From JAFEBO01 sp036392375 (GTDB taxonomy: Bacteria > Planctomycetota > Phycisphaerae > Phycisphaerales > UBA1924): a stretch of 64,000 bases of DNA. Position 1 is the stretch's first letter; every line of letters starts with the position of its first letter. The translations under genes and the position numbers were made by a program. The stretch spans positions 3,429-67,428 of the forward strand of contig DASVYC010000064.1 in the NCBI GenBank assembly GCA_036392375.1, written 5' to 3'. Below the pieces are notes generated by a model. That model ran no database searches. It was not told the origin of the DNA and saw nothing but the letters and a program-made list of their open reading frames with translations. Below, in pieces: positions 1-7,773 of this stretch.

Positions 1-27
1 CGGTCCTACTGGTCGGTTATGAGGGAA

Positions 28-1032
28 TCAGTCAGCGAACTCGTCGAGCGTCTTGCGCTTCTTCTGGATCGCGGTGCTCACGCCGATGATTTTGCCCAGG
101 TGCACCGGGCCGGCCTCGATGCGTTCCATCGCGCTCTTGGCGTTACCGGGGCCGAACTCGGTGCCGATGAAGCGGCGGCCCAGGGCGTGGGCCACCACCG
201 CCGTGGTGCCGCTGCCGGTGAAGGGGTCCATGACGATCGAGTTCTCTTCGCTGCACGCGAGGATCACGCGTTCGAGGTAGGCCTCGGGTAACTGGTTGTG
301 GTGGCGGCTGCGGCGTTCCTTGTTGTTGCCCTGGATGCGGCCGAGGAACGGGCCGTACCAGACGTCCATGGGCACGCGCATGCCATTGGGCATGCCGTCT
401 TTCTTGTTGAGCGTGCGCTTGTCGCCGTAGGTCGACGCGCGGTCGGACATCTCGAGCACTCGCTCGGGGTGCCAGATGCGTTTGGTCGCGTCGTCGTTCT
501 TGGCGAAGTAGAGCGCGTGCACCTTGCTGTTGATGAAGCGGCTCTTGGTGTTCTGGCCGAAGCGGTAGTGCCAGACGCACCAGTTCACCATGTGCAGGCC
601 GATCTTCTTCAGGTAGACGACGATCTCGGCGGCGGTGTCGTCGGGGATGTTGACCCAGAGGCTGCCGCGATCCGACAGCGCGTCAGCGCATGCGCTCAGC
701 CACGCGTAGGTGAAGTCGAGGTAGTCGTTCCGCGGCATGCCGTCGTGCCACTGGTCGTACGGCACCGACCAGTTGAACGGCGGATCCGCGAAGATCAGGT
801 CGACCTGCTTGGCCTTGCACTCCGGCAGCGACGGAATGATCTCGCGGCAGTCGCCGATGTGGATGCGGGAGCGGCCGTCCTTGGTTTCGAGAACTTTCTT
901 CGATTTGGAAGGCTTGGAGTACTTCTTGTCCTTGGACGCCGCGTGAGCCTTGGCGGCACGCTTGCGCTCGGGCACCGCTGCCGGGCCTCGGGCCGGTGCG
1001 GGGGCGTCAAGCGTCTGCGGCGGGACGTGCAT
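28..1032 (-). CDS. Orphan beta-class DNA methyltransferase (N4-C or N6-A)
   Basis: The 334-residue protein is an S-adenosylmethionine-dependent DNA amino-methyltransferase. The catalytic motif DPPF lies at about residues 83-86 inside VDLIFADPPFNW. The AdoMet-binding motif DPFTGSGTT lies near residues 269-277, close to the C terminus. Catalytic motif first, target-recognition region in the middle and AdoMet motif last is the beta-class order, as in CcrM-like enzymes. A central FGQNTKSRF...VHALYFAK stretch and HHNQLPEAYLERV are further family hallmarks. The N-terminal 45 residues are Lys/Ala/Pro-rich and probably disordered. No restriction endonuclease or specificity gene is adjacent within the window, so it looks like an orphan (regulatory or defensive) enzyme, although the left neighbour is outside the window. 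The target site cannot be predicted. Confidence 0.88.
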   Translation of the reverse strand: MHVPPQTLDAPAPARGPAAVPERKRAAKAHAASKDKKYSKPSKSKKVLETKDGRSRIHIGDCREIIPSLPECKAKQVDLIFADPPFNWSVPYDQWHDGMPRNDYLDFTYAWLSACADALSDRGSLWVNIPDDTAAEIVVYLKKIGLHMVNWCVWHYRFGQNTKSRFINSKVHALYFAKNDDATKRIWHPERVLEMSDRASTYGDKRTLNKKDGMPNGMRVPMDVWYGPFLGRIQGNNKERRSRHHNQLPEAYLERVILACSEENSIVMDPFTGSGTTAVVAHALGRRFIGTEFGPGNAKSAMERIEAGPVHLGKIIGVSTAIQKKRKTLDEFAD

Positions 1033-1061
1033 GGGCGAGGGTAGGAAGCGGCGCTATCGGG

Positions 1062-1167
1062 GGCGGGGCCTTCCAGGCCCCGCCACGAAATGGCGCACGC
1101 ACGCACGCACGCCGGGTGCGCGCCCTCGCACGTCTCGAAACAAGACGCCGGGGCCTGGAAGGCCCCG
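1062..1167. repeat. Pair of inverted GGGGCC-loop-GGCCCC palindromes
   Basis: Two short hairpins lie in the methyltransferase/FKBP intergenic region. The first (1062-1084) contains GGGGCCTTCCAGGCCCC. The second (1149-1167) contains GGGGCCTGGAAGGCCCC, which is the exact reverse complement of the first core. A related hairpin with the same TTCCA centre occurs at about 62110-62133. Stem, loop and paired inverted arrangement resemble REP-type extragenic palindromes. No transposase of the RAYT type is seen in the window. Confidence 0.6.
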
Positions 1168-1170
1168 CTC

Positions 1171-1209
1171 CCTCAAAAAGCAGCGGGACCGGCTGGTCGC
1201 CGGTCCCGC
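1171..1209 (-). terminator. Rho-independent terminator of the FKBP gene
   Basis: A perfect 11-bp stem (1183-1193 paired with 1199-1209, loop TGGTC) is followed on the minus strand by a TTTTT run (complement of the A-run at 1175-1179). It lies 24 bp beyond the stop codon of the FKBP gene. Confidence 0.85.
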
Positions 1210-1233
1210 GTGAATGCTCGGTTGGACGAGAAC

Positions 1234-2079
1234 TTACTTGGCCTTCTTGGGACCGAGGTTGCGAACCGCGATCAGGTCCATTTCGACCGTGATCGGCACG
1301 TTGCCCGGAAGCGTGCGGCCGGCCTGCGGGTTCGAGACGTTCATCTGCTTCGGGACGATCAGCTTGCGCTTGCCGCCGACCTTCATGCCCTCGAAGCCGA
1401 ACTGCATCGCCTGCAGCTCGCCGGGGATCCAGATGTACGGGTTGCTGGCGTCGTGCTTCTCGACTTCCTTGCCCTCGGCGTCCTTGATGACGTGCGAGGT
1501 CACGGCGACGCACTGGCCCTCGGCGGCCTCGCCGGTGCCTTCCTTCTCATCGATGATCTGCAACGCATCCACGAGCTGGATCGTGAAGACGAGGTCGGAG
1601 TTCGGCGGGATGGTGGCACCCGCGCCGCGCTCGCCGTAGCCCATCTTGGCCGGGATGATCAGCTTGCGGATGCCGCCGATCTTCATGCCGGGGACGCCCT
1701 TCTGCCAGCCCTCGATCACGCCGCTGAGAGGGAAGGAGACGGGCTCGCCGCGGTCGAAGGAAGAATCGAAGACCTTGCCGCCTTCCTTGAGCGTGCCGTG
1801 GTAGTGGGCGACGACCGCGCCGCCGGCCTTGACCTCGTAGCCCTCGCCGATCTTGAGGTCCTCGATGATGAGGCCGCCCTCAAGCTCCTGCTTCTTCACG
1901 ACCTCGCCGGTGGGCACGGGGATCGCGTTGGGATTCGGACGGGGCGGGAGAGCGTCGCCCTCGGCTTTGGACGTGGGCTGATCCTGGCCGGCCTTCTGGG
2001 TCTGGGCGGGATCGGCTGCAAAGGCGATGGACGCGAGCGAGAGACCGGCAACGAGCATCAACGAGAGCGGCTGGCGCAT
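1234..2079 (-). CDS. Secreted FKBP-type peptidyl-prolyl isomerase, two FKBP domains
   Basis: The 281-residue protein starts at 2079, where AAGGAAG sits just upstream and a Sec signal peptide follows (MRQPLSLMLVAGLSLASIAFA). Upstream in-frame codons lack these features. Domain 1 (about residues 70-163) is a standard FKBP fold with AHYHGTL, FDSSFDRG, VIEGW and GYGERG, so it probably catalyses cis-trans isomerisation of Xaa-Pro bonds in exported proteins. Domain 2 (about 165-275) keeps the FEGMKVGGKRKLIVP strand and a TLPGNVPI segment but lacks the FDSS/VIEGW active-site features. It may be a chaperone or binding module. The gene is divergent from the CpcT-like gene and is closed by its own terminator. 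Confidence 0.9.
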   Translation of the reverse strand: MRQPLSLMLVAGLSLASIAFAADPAQTQKAGQDQPTSKAEGDALPPRPNPNAIPVPTGEVVKKQELEGGLIIEDLKIGEGYEVKAGGAVVAHYHGTLKEGGKVFDSSFDRGEPVSFPLSGVIEGWQKGVPGMKIGGIRKLIIPAKMGYGERGAGATIPPNSDLVFTIQLVDALQIIDEKEGTGEAAEGQCVAVTSHVIKDAEGKEVEKHDASNPYIWIPGELQAMQFGFEGMKVGGKRKLIVPKQMNVSNPQAGRTLPGNVPITVEMDLIAVRNLGPKKAK

Positions 2080-2203
2080 GGGCGAGACTTCCTTAGAAAG
2101 AGTGACGATGAGGGACAAGGGTAGAACGCCGGGAGCCCTCAGGGTTCCCGGATCAAGGGCGGCCTCGGGAGAGTCCCCGAGGGGCGTGCCGTATGCTCCG
2201 GAC

Positions 2204-3013
2204 ATGCACCGCACCACTCACCGCGTCTCCCTGCTCGCGTCGCTGGCCCTGCTCGCCCTGCCCGCCGCCGCCCAGGACCCGCGCTCGCACCCGTCCAAGG
2301 ACACGCCGCCTAGTCCTGCGTCCGCCACGCCGCCGAGCGATGACAACAGCCCCAAGTCCGACCTCGCGCCCCGCGAGGAGATGCCCCGGCAGACGCGTTC
2401 CAACCTGGAGGAACTGGTGGACCTGATGGTCGGCTCGTTCTCAAGCCAGAAGCAGCATCAGGAGGATTCCGAGAACTTCTTCGACATCCGCCTGCACATG
2501 GCCCCGATCTGGCGCGATATCTCAGGCGACGAAAAGGGTTACTGGCTCTATGTCGAGCAGGCGGTGGCGGCGATGCCGGACAAGCCGTACCGCCAGCGGG
2601 TGTACCACGTGACAATGGAGTACGTCGCAAACGAGAGCGGCACCGCGATCCCGGTCTTCAAGAGCGCGGTGTACCTGCTGCCCGGCACGCCGCAGGAGGT
2701 GCTGCGGTTCACCGGCGCGTGGAAGGACGCCACCAAGCTGGACGGCGTGACACCCGACAAATTGATCCCGCGCGACGGCTGCACGGTGGTCATGAGCCGC
2801 ACCGGTGAAGGCAAGTTCGAAGGCGCGACGGTCGGCAAGGGCTGCCCCAGTGAACGCGGCGGAGCGAAGTACGCGACCGCCGAGGTGCACGTGAACAAGG
2901 ACGGCCTGCAGACCTGGGACCGTGGGTACAACGAGAAGGACGAGCAGGTGTGGGGCGCGGAGAAGGGTGGGTATCGGTTTGAGCGGGTGGAGGGGAAGAG
3001 CGAGACGAAGTAA
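2204..3013 (+). CDS. CpcT/CpeT-like secreted protein
   Basis: The 269-residue protein starts at ATG 2204, giving a clean signal peptide (MHRTTHRVSLLASLALLALPAAA). A Pro/Ser-rich linker follows, then a domain from about residue 70 that resembles the CpcT/CpeT family: LVDLMVGSFSSQKQ, a DSENFFDIRLHMAPIW strand pair, GYWLYVEQA, and YRQRVYHV. In cyanobacteria and their phages this fold is a chromophore lyase for phycobiliproteins. No phycobiliprotein or bilin gene is present here, so the role must be different or merely bilin- or tetrapyrrole-related. The export signal is also atypical for a cytoplasmic lyase. Family assignment is from motif memory; function is unknown. Confidence 0.75.
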   Translation: MHRTTHRVSLLASLALLALPAAAQDPRSHPSKDTPPSPASATPPSDDNSPKSDLAPREEMPRQTRSNLEELVDLMVGSFSSQKQHQEDSENFFDIRLHMAPIWRDISGDEKGYWLYVEQAVAAMPDKPYRQRVYHVTMEYVANESGTAIPVFKSAVYLLPGTPQEVLRFTGAWKDATKLDGVTPDKLIPRDGCTVVMSRTGEGKFEGATVGKGCPSERGGAKYATAEVHVNKDGLQTWDRGYNEKDEQVWGAEKGGYRFERVEGKSETK

Positions 3014-3050
3014 CTGGATCGAGCACCAGTGATGCACGTTACGATTCGAA

Positions 3051-4151
3051 ATGCCTCTTCCCATCCTTATCTCCAGCTGGAACGGCGTGCCCGCGCTCGA
3101 TTGCACCGCGGCGATGCTCGCGAAGAACACCGCGCAGCCGACTGATCCCCTCGACGCCCTCGTCGCTGGCATCCAGCTCGTCGAGGACGACCCGGAAGAA
3201 CTCTCCGTCGGCTACGGCGGACTTCCGAACGAAGACGGCGAGGTTGAACTTGATGCCATCGTCATGCACGGACCGCTGCATCGGTCGGCGGCCGTGGCGG
3301 GTGTGCGCCGCGTGCGGCATGTGGCGCGGCTAGCGCTCGAGGTGCTCCGCCGCACCGATCACTCGCTGATCGTGGGCGAAGGCGCCAACAAGTTCGCCCG
3401 AGCGCTCGGGTTCCCGGAAGAGAACTTGCTCACCGAGAAGAGCCGCAAGGCGTGGCTGGATTGGAAGGCGAGCCTCAGCACCCGCGACGCGTGGCTGAGT
3501 GCCGCGGAACTCGCGGGGGAGAACGTTCCGCAGAGCGGCGACGCGTCCCGCAGCGGCTTCGGCCAGGCGCTCTGGGCCGGCAACGTGGACCCGAACGCGA
3601 ATCAGGCGGTTCCGTCTCACCCCTCACCCCTCACCCCTTCCCGCTCTCCTCAGCCAAACGACTCGCGCACGCCGTCGCCGATTCCCCACACCTACGGCAC
3701 GATCCACGCCTCGCTGCTGCTCGCGCCAGGTTCGGACCTCTACGGCTGCACCAGCACCAGCGGCTTGTCTTACAAGCTCGCGGGGCGGGTCGGCGATACG
3801 GCGTGCGTGGGCGCGGGTTGCTACACCGACAACGCGGTCGGCAGCGCTGGTGCCACCGGCCGCGGCGAAGCCGTCATGCAATCCTGCGGCGCGTTCGCAA
3901 TCGTGGACGCGATGGCAGCGGGACTGTCTCCGACCGACGCGTGCTTGAAGGTGCTCAAGCGGATCGCGGACAACACCAAAGAGAAGCGGCTGCTCGACGC
4001 CAAGGGGCGGCCGGGCTTCAACGTGACGCTGTACGCCGTGCGGAAGGACGGGCAATACGGCAGCGCATCGATGCACGAAGGCTACGAGTTCGCGGTGCAC
4101 AGCGAGGGGAAGACGAGGTTGGAGCGGGCGGCGTTCTTGTTTGGGAAGTAG
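3051..4151 (+). CDS. Aspartylglucosaminidase-like Ntn hydrolase (asparaginase family T2)
   Basis: The 366-residue protein matches N4-(beta-N-acetylglucosaminyl)-L-asparaginases and isoaspartyl peptidases, which self-cleave before a catalytic Thr. The YGTIHASL segment fits the cleavage site, making Thr217 the predicted nucleophile. Downstream, CTSTSGL, AGRVGDTACVGAG and DNAVGSAGATGRGE match the substrate-binding and oxyanion segments of the beta chain. The alpha chain begins PILISSWNG. No signal peptide is visible, so it is probably cytoplasmic and may recycle glycopeptides or isoaspartyl peptides. Residues about 187-213, just before the cleavage site, form a Pro/Ser-rich linker encoded partly by a tandem heptanucleotide repeat. 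The spacing to the CpcT-like gene is 37 bp, so they may be co-transcribed. Confidence 0.88.
   Translation: MPLPILISSWNGVPALDCTAAMLAKNTAQPTDPLDALVAGIQLVEDDPEELSVGYGGLPNEDGEVELDAIVMHGPLHRSAAVAGVRRVRHVARLALEVLRRTDHSLIVGEGANKFARALGFPEENLLTEKSRKAWLDWKASLSTRDAWLSAAELAGENVPQSGDASRSGFGQALWAGNVDPNANQAVPSHPSPLTPSRSPQPNDSRTPSPIPHTYGTIHASLLLAPGSDLYGCTSTSGLSYKLAGRVGDTACVGAGCYTDNAVGSAGATGRGEAVMQSCGAFAIVDAMAAGLSPTDACLKVLKRIADNTKEKRLLDAKGRPGFNVTLYAVRKDGQYGSASMHEGYEFAVHSEGKTRLERAAFLFGK
3616..3637 (+). repeat. CTCACCC heptanucleotide repeat inside a coding region
   Basis: Three tandem CTCACCC units lie in frame in the aspartylglucosaminidase-like gene and encode part of the Pro/Ser linker before the autocleavage site. 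The period of 7 matches other short tandem repeats in this window. Confidence 0.75.
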
Positions 4152-4223
4152 CAAGACCGCGGAAAGGCGGAGAAGACGGAGTTTCGCGCAGGGGGATGCT
4201 GAACTCCGAGGGTTGGGGGGACT

Positions 4224-4294
4224 CGAAGAAGAAGAAGAAGAAGAAGAACAAGAGGAACAAGAGGAACAAGAGGAAGAGGAAGAGGAAGAAGAAG
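4224..4294 (+). repeat. Purine-only GAA/GGA microsatellite
   Basis: About 70 bp consist almost entirely of A and G (GAAGAAG runs passing into AAGAGGAAC and AAGAGGAAG units). They lie between the aspartylglucosaminidase-like gene and the AsmA-like gene. Such a tract can vary in length by slippage and may form triplex DNA. It ends roughly 95 bp before the next start codon. Flanking pieces (about 4156-4185 and 4296-4345) look like degenerate members of the CTCCG/CTCTG repeat family. Confidence 0.8.
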
Positions 4295-4390
4295 AGCTTC
4301 CACTCTCCGCGCCACTCCGCCTCCTCCGCCCCGCCGCGTTCTCTCCCGTATTTCCCGGCCCGCTCGTACAATGCCGACAGGAGCTCTGCC

Positions 4391-5305
4391 ATGAAGAAAC
4401 GAATCAAGCGCCTCTTCGCCCTCGGTTTCGTCCTCATCCTGCTCGTCATCGGCGGCGTCGTCTTTGCAGTGATGAACATCAACTCGCTCGCCAAGGCCGG
4501 TATCGAGAAGGGCGGCACCTACGCCCTCGGTACCAACACCACGCTGCAGTCCGCCAACGTCGGCATCCTCGGCGGCACGTTCTCCATGAACGGGCTCAAC
4601 GTCGCCAATCCTCCGGGGTACAAAGCCCCGTCGTTCCTGTCGCTCGGCTCCGGCGGCGTCGCCGTGTCGTTCAACACGCTCAGCAAGCCGGTCGTCGAGC
4701 TGCCCAGGCTCAGCCTCGACAACCTGAACGTCGCGCTCGAAAAGTCCGGCGGCAAGGCGAACTTCAACGTCATCCTTGATCACATCAAGAAGGTGGCCGA
4801 TCAAGCCGGCGGCGGTGGACCCTCCACGGATGGCGGCGAGAAGAAGTTCGTCGTCAACGAGCTTTCGCTCACCAACATCAAGATCAGCGTTGATCTCATC
4901 GGCGGCCCCGGCGATCTCACCAAGGTGAACATCCCGATCGACGAGATCAAGCTCAACAACGTGGGCAAGACCGGCACCGGTGTCGCCGGCACGGGCGTGA
5001 CCATGAGCCAGCTCGCGTCGATCATCGTGGAAGCCGTGCTCGCCGCCGCGGCGGACAAGGGCGGCGGGATCCTCCCCGCCGACATCCTCGGCGACCTGCA
5101 GGGCGGGCTCGCGGGATTGGGTAATCTCGACAACCTCGGCATGTCGGTCGCGGCCAAGGTCCAGGGCACGATCGAGAAGATCGGCGGCGATGCGGTGAAG
5201 AAGGTCACCGAGAAGCTCGGCGGCGAGGCGGGAAAGGTTGTCGAGGATGCGACCAAAAAGGTGACGGATCTGATCCCGGGGATGAAGCAGCCCGAGAAGA
5301 AGTAG
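4391..5305 (+). CDS. AsmA-like single-pass membrane protein
   Basis: The 304-residue protein begins with a Lys/Arg cluster and one transmembrane helix (about residues 9-28, LFALGFVLILLVIGGVVFAV). A periplasmic-type beta-rich region follows. The segment VGILGGTFSMNGLNVANPPGY, with later repeats of the type LDNLNV and LSLTNIKISV, is typical of the N-terminal part of AsmA/DUF748-type proteins implicated in envelope lipid transport or assembly. The C-terminal third is amphipathic helix rich in Lys, Gly and Val. At about 300 residues it is short for AsmA, so only the chorein-like start is present. It ends 6 bp from the convergent TPR gene. Confidence 0.65.
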   Translation: MKKRIKRLFALGFVLILLVIGGVVFAVMNINSLAKAGIEKGGTYALGTNTTLQSANVGILGGTFSMNGLNVANPPGYKAPSFLSLGSGGVAVSFNTLSKPVVELPRLSLDNLNVALEKSGGKANFNVILDHIKKVADQAGGGGPSTDGGEKKFVVNELSLTNIKISVDLIGGPGDLTKVNIPIDEIKLNNVGKTGTGVAGTGVTMSQLASIIVEAVLAAAADKGGGILPADILGDLQGGLAGLGNLDNLGMSVAAKVQGTIEKIGGDAVKKVTEKLGGEAGKVVEDATKKVTDLIPGMKQPEKK

Positions 5306-5311
5306 CCGCGA

Positions 5312-7108
5312 TCAAAAGCGGGGCTTGGGTTCGTCGCCCTTCGCTGGTTCGGGGGCCCCTCCGGTTCTCTCGGGCGCGGCCTTGGCCTTGCGGATGCGCT
5401 CGTCGATCTCCTTGGCCCACGTCGCTTCCCGTGTGCGAAGCCAGTCGCGCAGCGATTCCGCACGCGCCCAGTCGCGTTCGTCGATCGCGATCAACGCACG
5501 GTTGAACCGAGGCATCCAGCTCTCGCCCGGGCACGCCATCGCCTTCTCGAATGCCTCCGCCGCCCCGGCGTCCTTGGTGCGCAGCAGCGCCACGCCCAAT
5601 TCGTTCCACGGGCGGGCGTCGTCCTTCATCTGGTCGGCCGCGGCCCGGAGGAACGGGATCGCCTCGCTCGCGCGCTTGAGCTCATTGAGCGCGATGCCCG
5701 CTCGCAGCATGAGCTCGGGATTATCCGCGTGCTTCAAGCCTTCCTTCGAAACCCTTGCGGCCTCTTCCCACCGGGCCAGACGGATGTTGGCCTCCGCGAG
5801 ATTCTGCCACGCGGGTGAGTTGGTCGGATCCAGCTCCACCACGCGCGCGAACTGGTCCACGGCTTCGGCGGCCTTGCCGTACCGAACCATCAACGCGTAC
5901 CCCATGCCGAAGATCGCGCCAGACGCCTTTGGATCGACCAGCGCCGCCTCGCGGTAGTAGTAGTACGCCCGATCCAGATCGGACAACGCGTCGTGTATGT
6001 CGCCGGCATACTCCAGGATCTCGGCACGGTCGCGCCCCAGCGCCGCGGCCATGTCGATCAGCGGGGCCGCTGCCTTGGGGTCTTCGCGTATCTCCCTCTT
6101 GATGGCCGCAAGCCGGAAGTAGGCCTCCGCGTCGGCAGCGCCGTCGTCCACCAGCTTCTGCAACTGCGCCTCCGCCTCGTCGTAGCGTTTGAGCGTGCGC
6201 AGCACCGATGAATAGCTCTGCCTCGCCTCGGCGTCGTTTGGATCGAGCTCGATCGTCCGAGTCCAAGCCGCCAGCGACTCATCGAGGAGATCGTTGCGGA
6301 CCAGCGCCTCGGCGTGCACACGATGGGCCCGGGGGTCCGTCGGGTCGGCCTTGGCCGCGCGCTCGGCCATTTCCAGACCTTTCTCGTTCTCGTCGGCGTC
6401 GAGCGCGTACCACGCCACGGAACGCAGCAGGCGGCTGCTCTGCGGGAACTTGGCAAGGCCTTCCTCGACGGCCCGGCGCGCTTCGTCGGTCTTCTCCTGT
6501 TTGGCGAGCGCGTCGCGCAGGCGGATGTACACCTCGTCGGGGTGATCGGGGAGTTCGATGGCCTTGCGGTACTCCGCGGCCGCGTCGTCGTGTCGATTCA
6601 GGCGGGCGCGGTTGATGCCGACATTGATGCGCAGGCCCGCGTTCTGCGGATCGAGAGCCGCACCGCGGTCCCACCACGGCGCCGCCTCCTGGTCACGCCC
6701 CGCCGCCGCAAGCGCGTACGCGAGCCACACGGCGCACTCGCCGCACGCGGGATCGCTCGTGGCGGCGGCGGTCGCGTGCGTGATGGCATCGTCGTACGAG
6801 TCTTGCCAGTACAACACCCGCGCCGCAACCAGGTGCGCGGTCACGTTGTCCGGATTCAATTGGAGCGATTCCTTCGCGCGATCCAGCGCATCGGCGTTGC
6901 GTCCCTGCTCGAGGTACACCATCGCCAGCTTCGAACGCGACGCGGCGGGATCGATCCCCGCGTCGATGCGGTCAAGCAATTCCACGGCGGCGCGGTCGCT
7001 GCTCGCGGCCGCCACCGAAACGGGCGTGGAGACCGCCGAGCGGCACCCGCCCGCGAACGCGATCAACACCCCAACCACGGACAGAACAACGAAGCTGTGA
7101 AGACGCAT
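5312..7108 (-). CDS. TPR-repeat lipoprotein
   Basis: The 598-residue protein has a lipoprotein signal with lipobox FAGGC (Cys at about residue 22), so it should be anchored to a membrane. The rest is a long superhelix of tetratricopeptide repeats; typical units include NPDNVTAHLVAARVLYW, DPQNAGLRINVGINRARL and DPTNSPAWQNLAEANIRLARW. TPR proteins act as scaffolds, for example in outer-membrane assembly or secretion complexes. There is no enzymatic domain. The last 25 residues are charged and Pro-rich. Confidence 0.9.
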   Translation of the reverse strand: MRLHSFVVLSVVGVLIAFAGGCRSAVSTPVSVAAASSDRAAVELLDRIDAGIDPAASRSKLAMVYLEQGRNADALDRAKESLQLNPDNVTAHLVAARVLYWQDSYDDAITHATAAATSDPACGECAVWLAYALAAAGRDQEAAPWWDRGAALDPQNAGLRINVGINRARLNRHDDAAAEYRKAIELPDHPDEVYIRLRDALAKQEKTDEARRAVEEGLAKFPQSSRLLRSVAWYALDADENEKGLEMAERAAKADPTDPRAHRVHAEALVRNDLLDESLAAWTRTIELDPNDAEARQSYSSVLRTLKRYDEAEAQLQKLVDDGAADAEAYFRLAAIKREIREDPKAAAPLIDMAAALGRDRAEILEYAGDIHDALSDLDRAYYYYREAALVDPKASGAIFGMGYALMVRYGKAAEAVDQFARVVELDPTNSPAWQNLAEANIRLARWEEAARVSKEGLKHADNPELMLRAGIALNELKRASEAIPFLRAAADQMKDDARPWNELGVALLRTKDAGAAEAFEKAMACPGESWMPRFNRALIAIDERDWARAESLRDWLRTREATWAKEIDERIRKAKAAPERTGGAPEPAKGDEPKPRF

Positions 7109-7234
7109 GCGAGGCTCCCGAGCGGAAATCCGAGGTGAGAATACTCGAAACTACCGATCCCGCGGCGAGATACGGCACGGCCCGGCGGTACGCACCACAT
7201 GCTGGTTTGACAGCCGCGTCGGACTTGCTATGCT
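7109..7234. other. Intergenic region upstream of the riboswitch
   Basis: This divergent region should hold the promoters of the TPR lipoprotein gene (minus) and of the riboswitch operon (plus). I could not assign clear -35/-10 boxes; a possible weak plus-strand hexamer TTGACA occurs at 7206-7211. Confidence 0.35.
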
Positions 7235-7495
7235 GCCGTTGTCCCTCGGTGCCTGCCTCGTGTTCTGCACGAGTCGAGCTGAAAAGGGAAGTGTGGTGAG
7301 GTGCATGGCCCTGCCGTTCACCGATTCCACCGCGGACGCGCCGCCGTGACGGGCTTGGCGCTCTCCAGGGGCTTGCGAGCGGGTTCGCCTGAACTCGACC
7401 GCTGGCCCAGCCACTGCCGACGCTCTTCTCCAGAGCGGACCGGCGGGAAGGCGGAGAGTGCTGTACCCGAAGCCGGAAGACCTGCCGATGGACGC
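7235..7495 (+). promoter_or_regulatory. Cobalamin (adenosylcobalamin-type) riboswitch
   Basis: The conserved core elements appear in order. A CGGTGCCTGCC segment lies at about 7247-7257. The near-invariant GAAAAGGGAA followed by GGTG lies at about 7281-7298. A CGCCGCCGTGA segment at about 7339-7349 corresponds to the CCCGCxACTGTRA core. A long extension follows, then the B12 box AGCCGGAAGACCTGCC at 7471-7486. A perfect hairpin (CACGGGA-TGT-TCCCGTG, 7498-7514) follows immediately and could be part of the expression platform. The first gene downstream on the same strand starts at 7774, so the leader is about 280 nt long after the aptamer. B12 is expected to repress the operon beginning at 7774. 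Confidence 0.87.
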
Positions 7496-7773
7496 CGCAC
7501 GGGATGTTCCCGTGACGGTTGACTGGCGGCCCTCGCGAATCGGGGCGGTCGGTGGAAGCGCTCGCGTTGTCCTCACGCGGCGTGCCCCCACTGAAACCAC
7601 CGCTCCGGCGCAGGCTCCTGCTGCGGCGTTGTTGTCATGCGTTGTCATGACCTGCGTCGCGGGAGAGCCGTGCGTGTGAAGGCCGCCGCCTTGGCGAGGA
7701 ACGCCCCGCGCGATTCGGGGTGGCGTGGCCGGTCTTTGTGCGCTCACGCACGAAAATCGGATGGAGAGATCTC

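Noticed and set aside
298..1044. Plus-strand open frame opposite the methyltransferase gene
   Set aside because: The minus strand carries catalytic methyltransferase motifs in the right order; the plus frame has none.
3452..4390. In-frame upstream extension of the AsmA-like protein
   Set aside because: It overlaps the aspartylglucosaminidase-like gene and runs through the purine microsatellite; ATG 4391 gives a clean membrane anchor.
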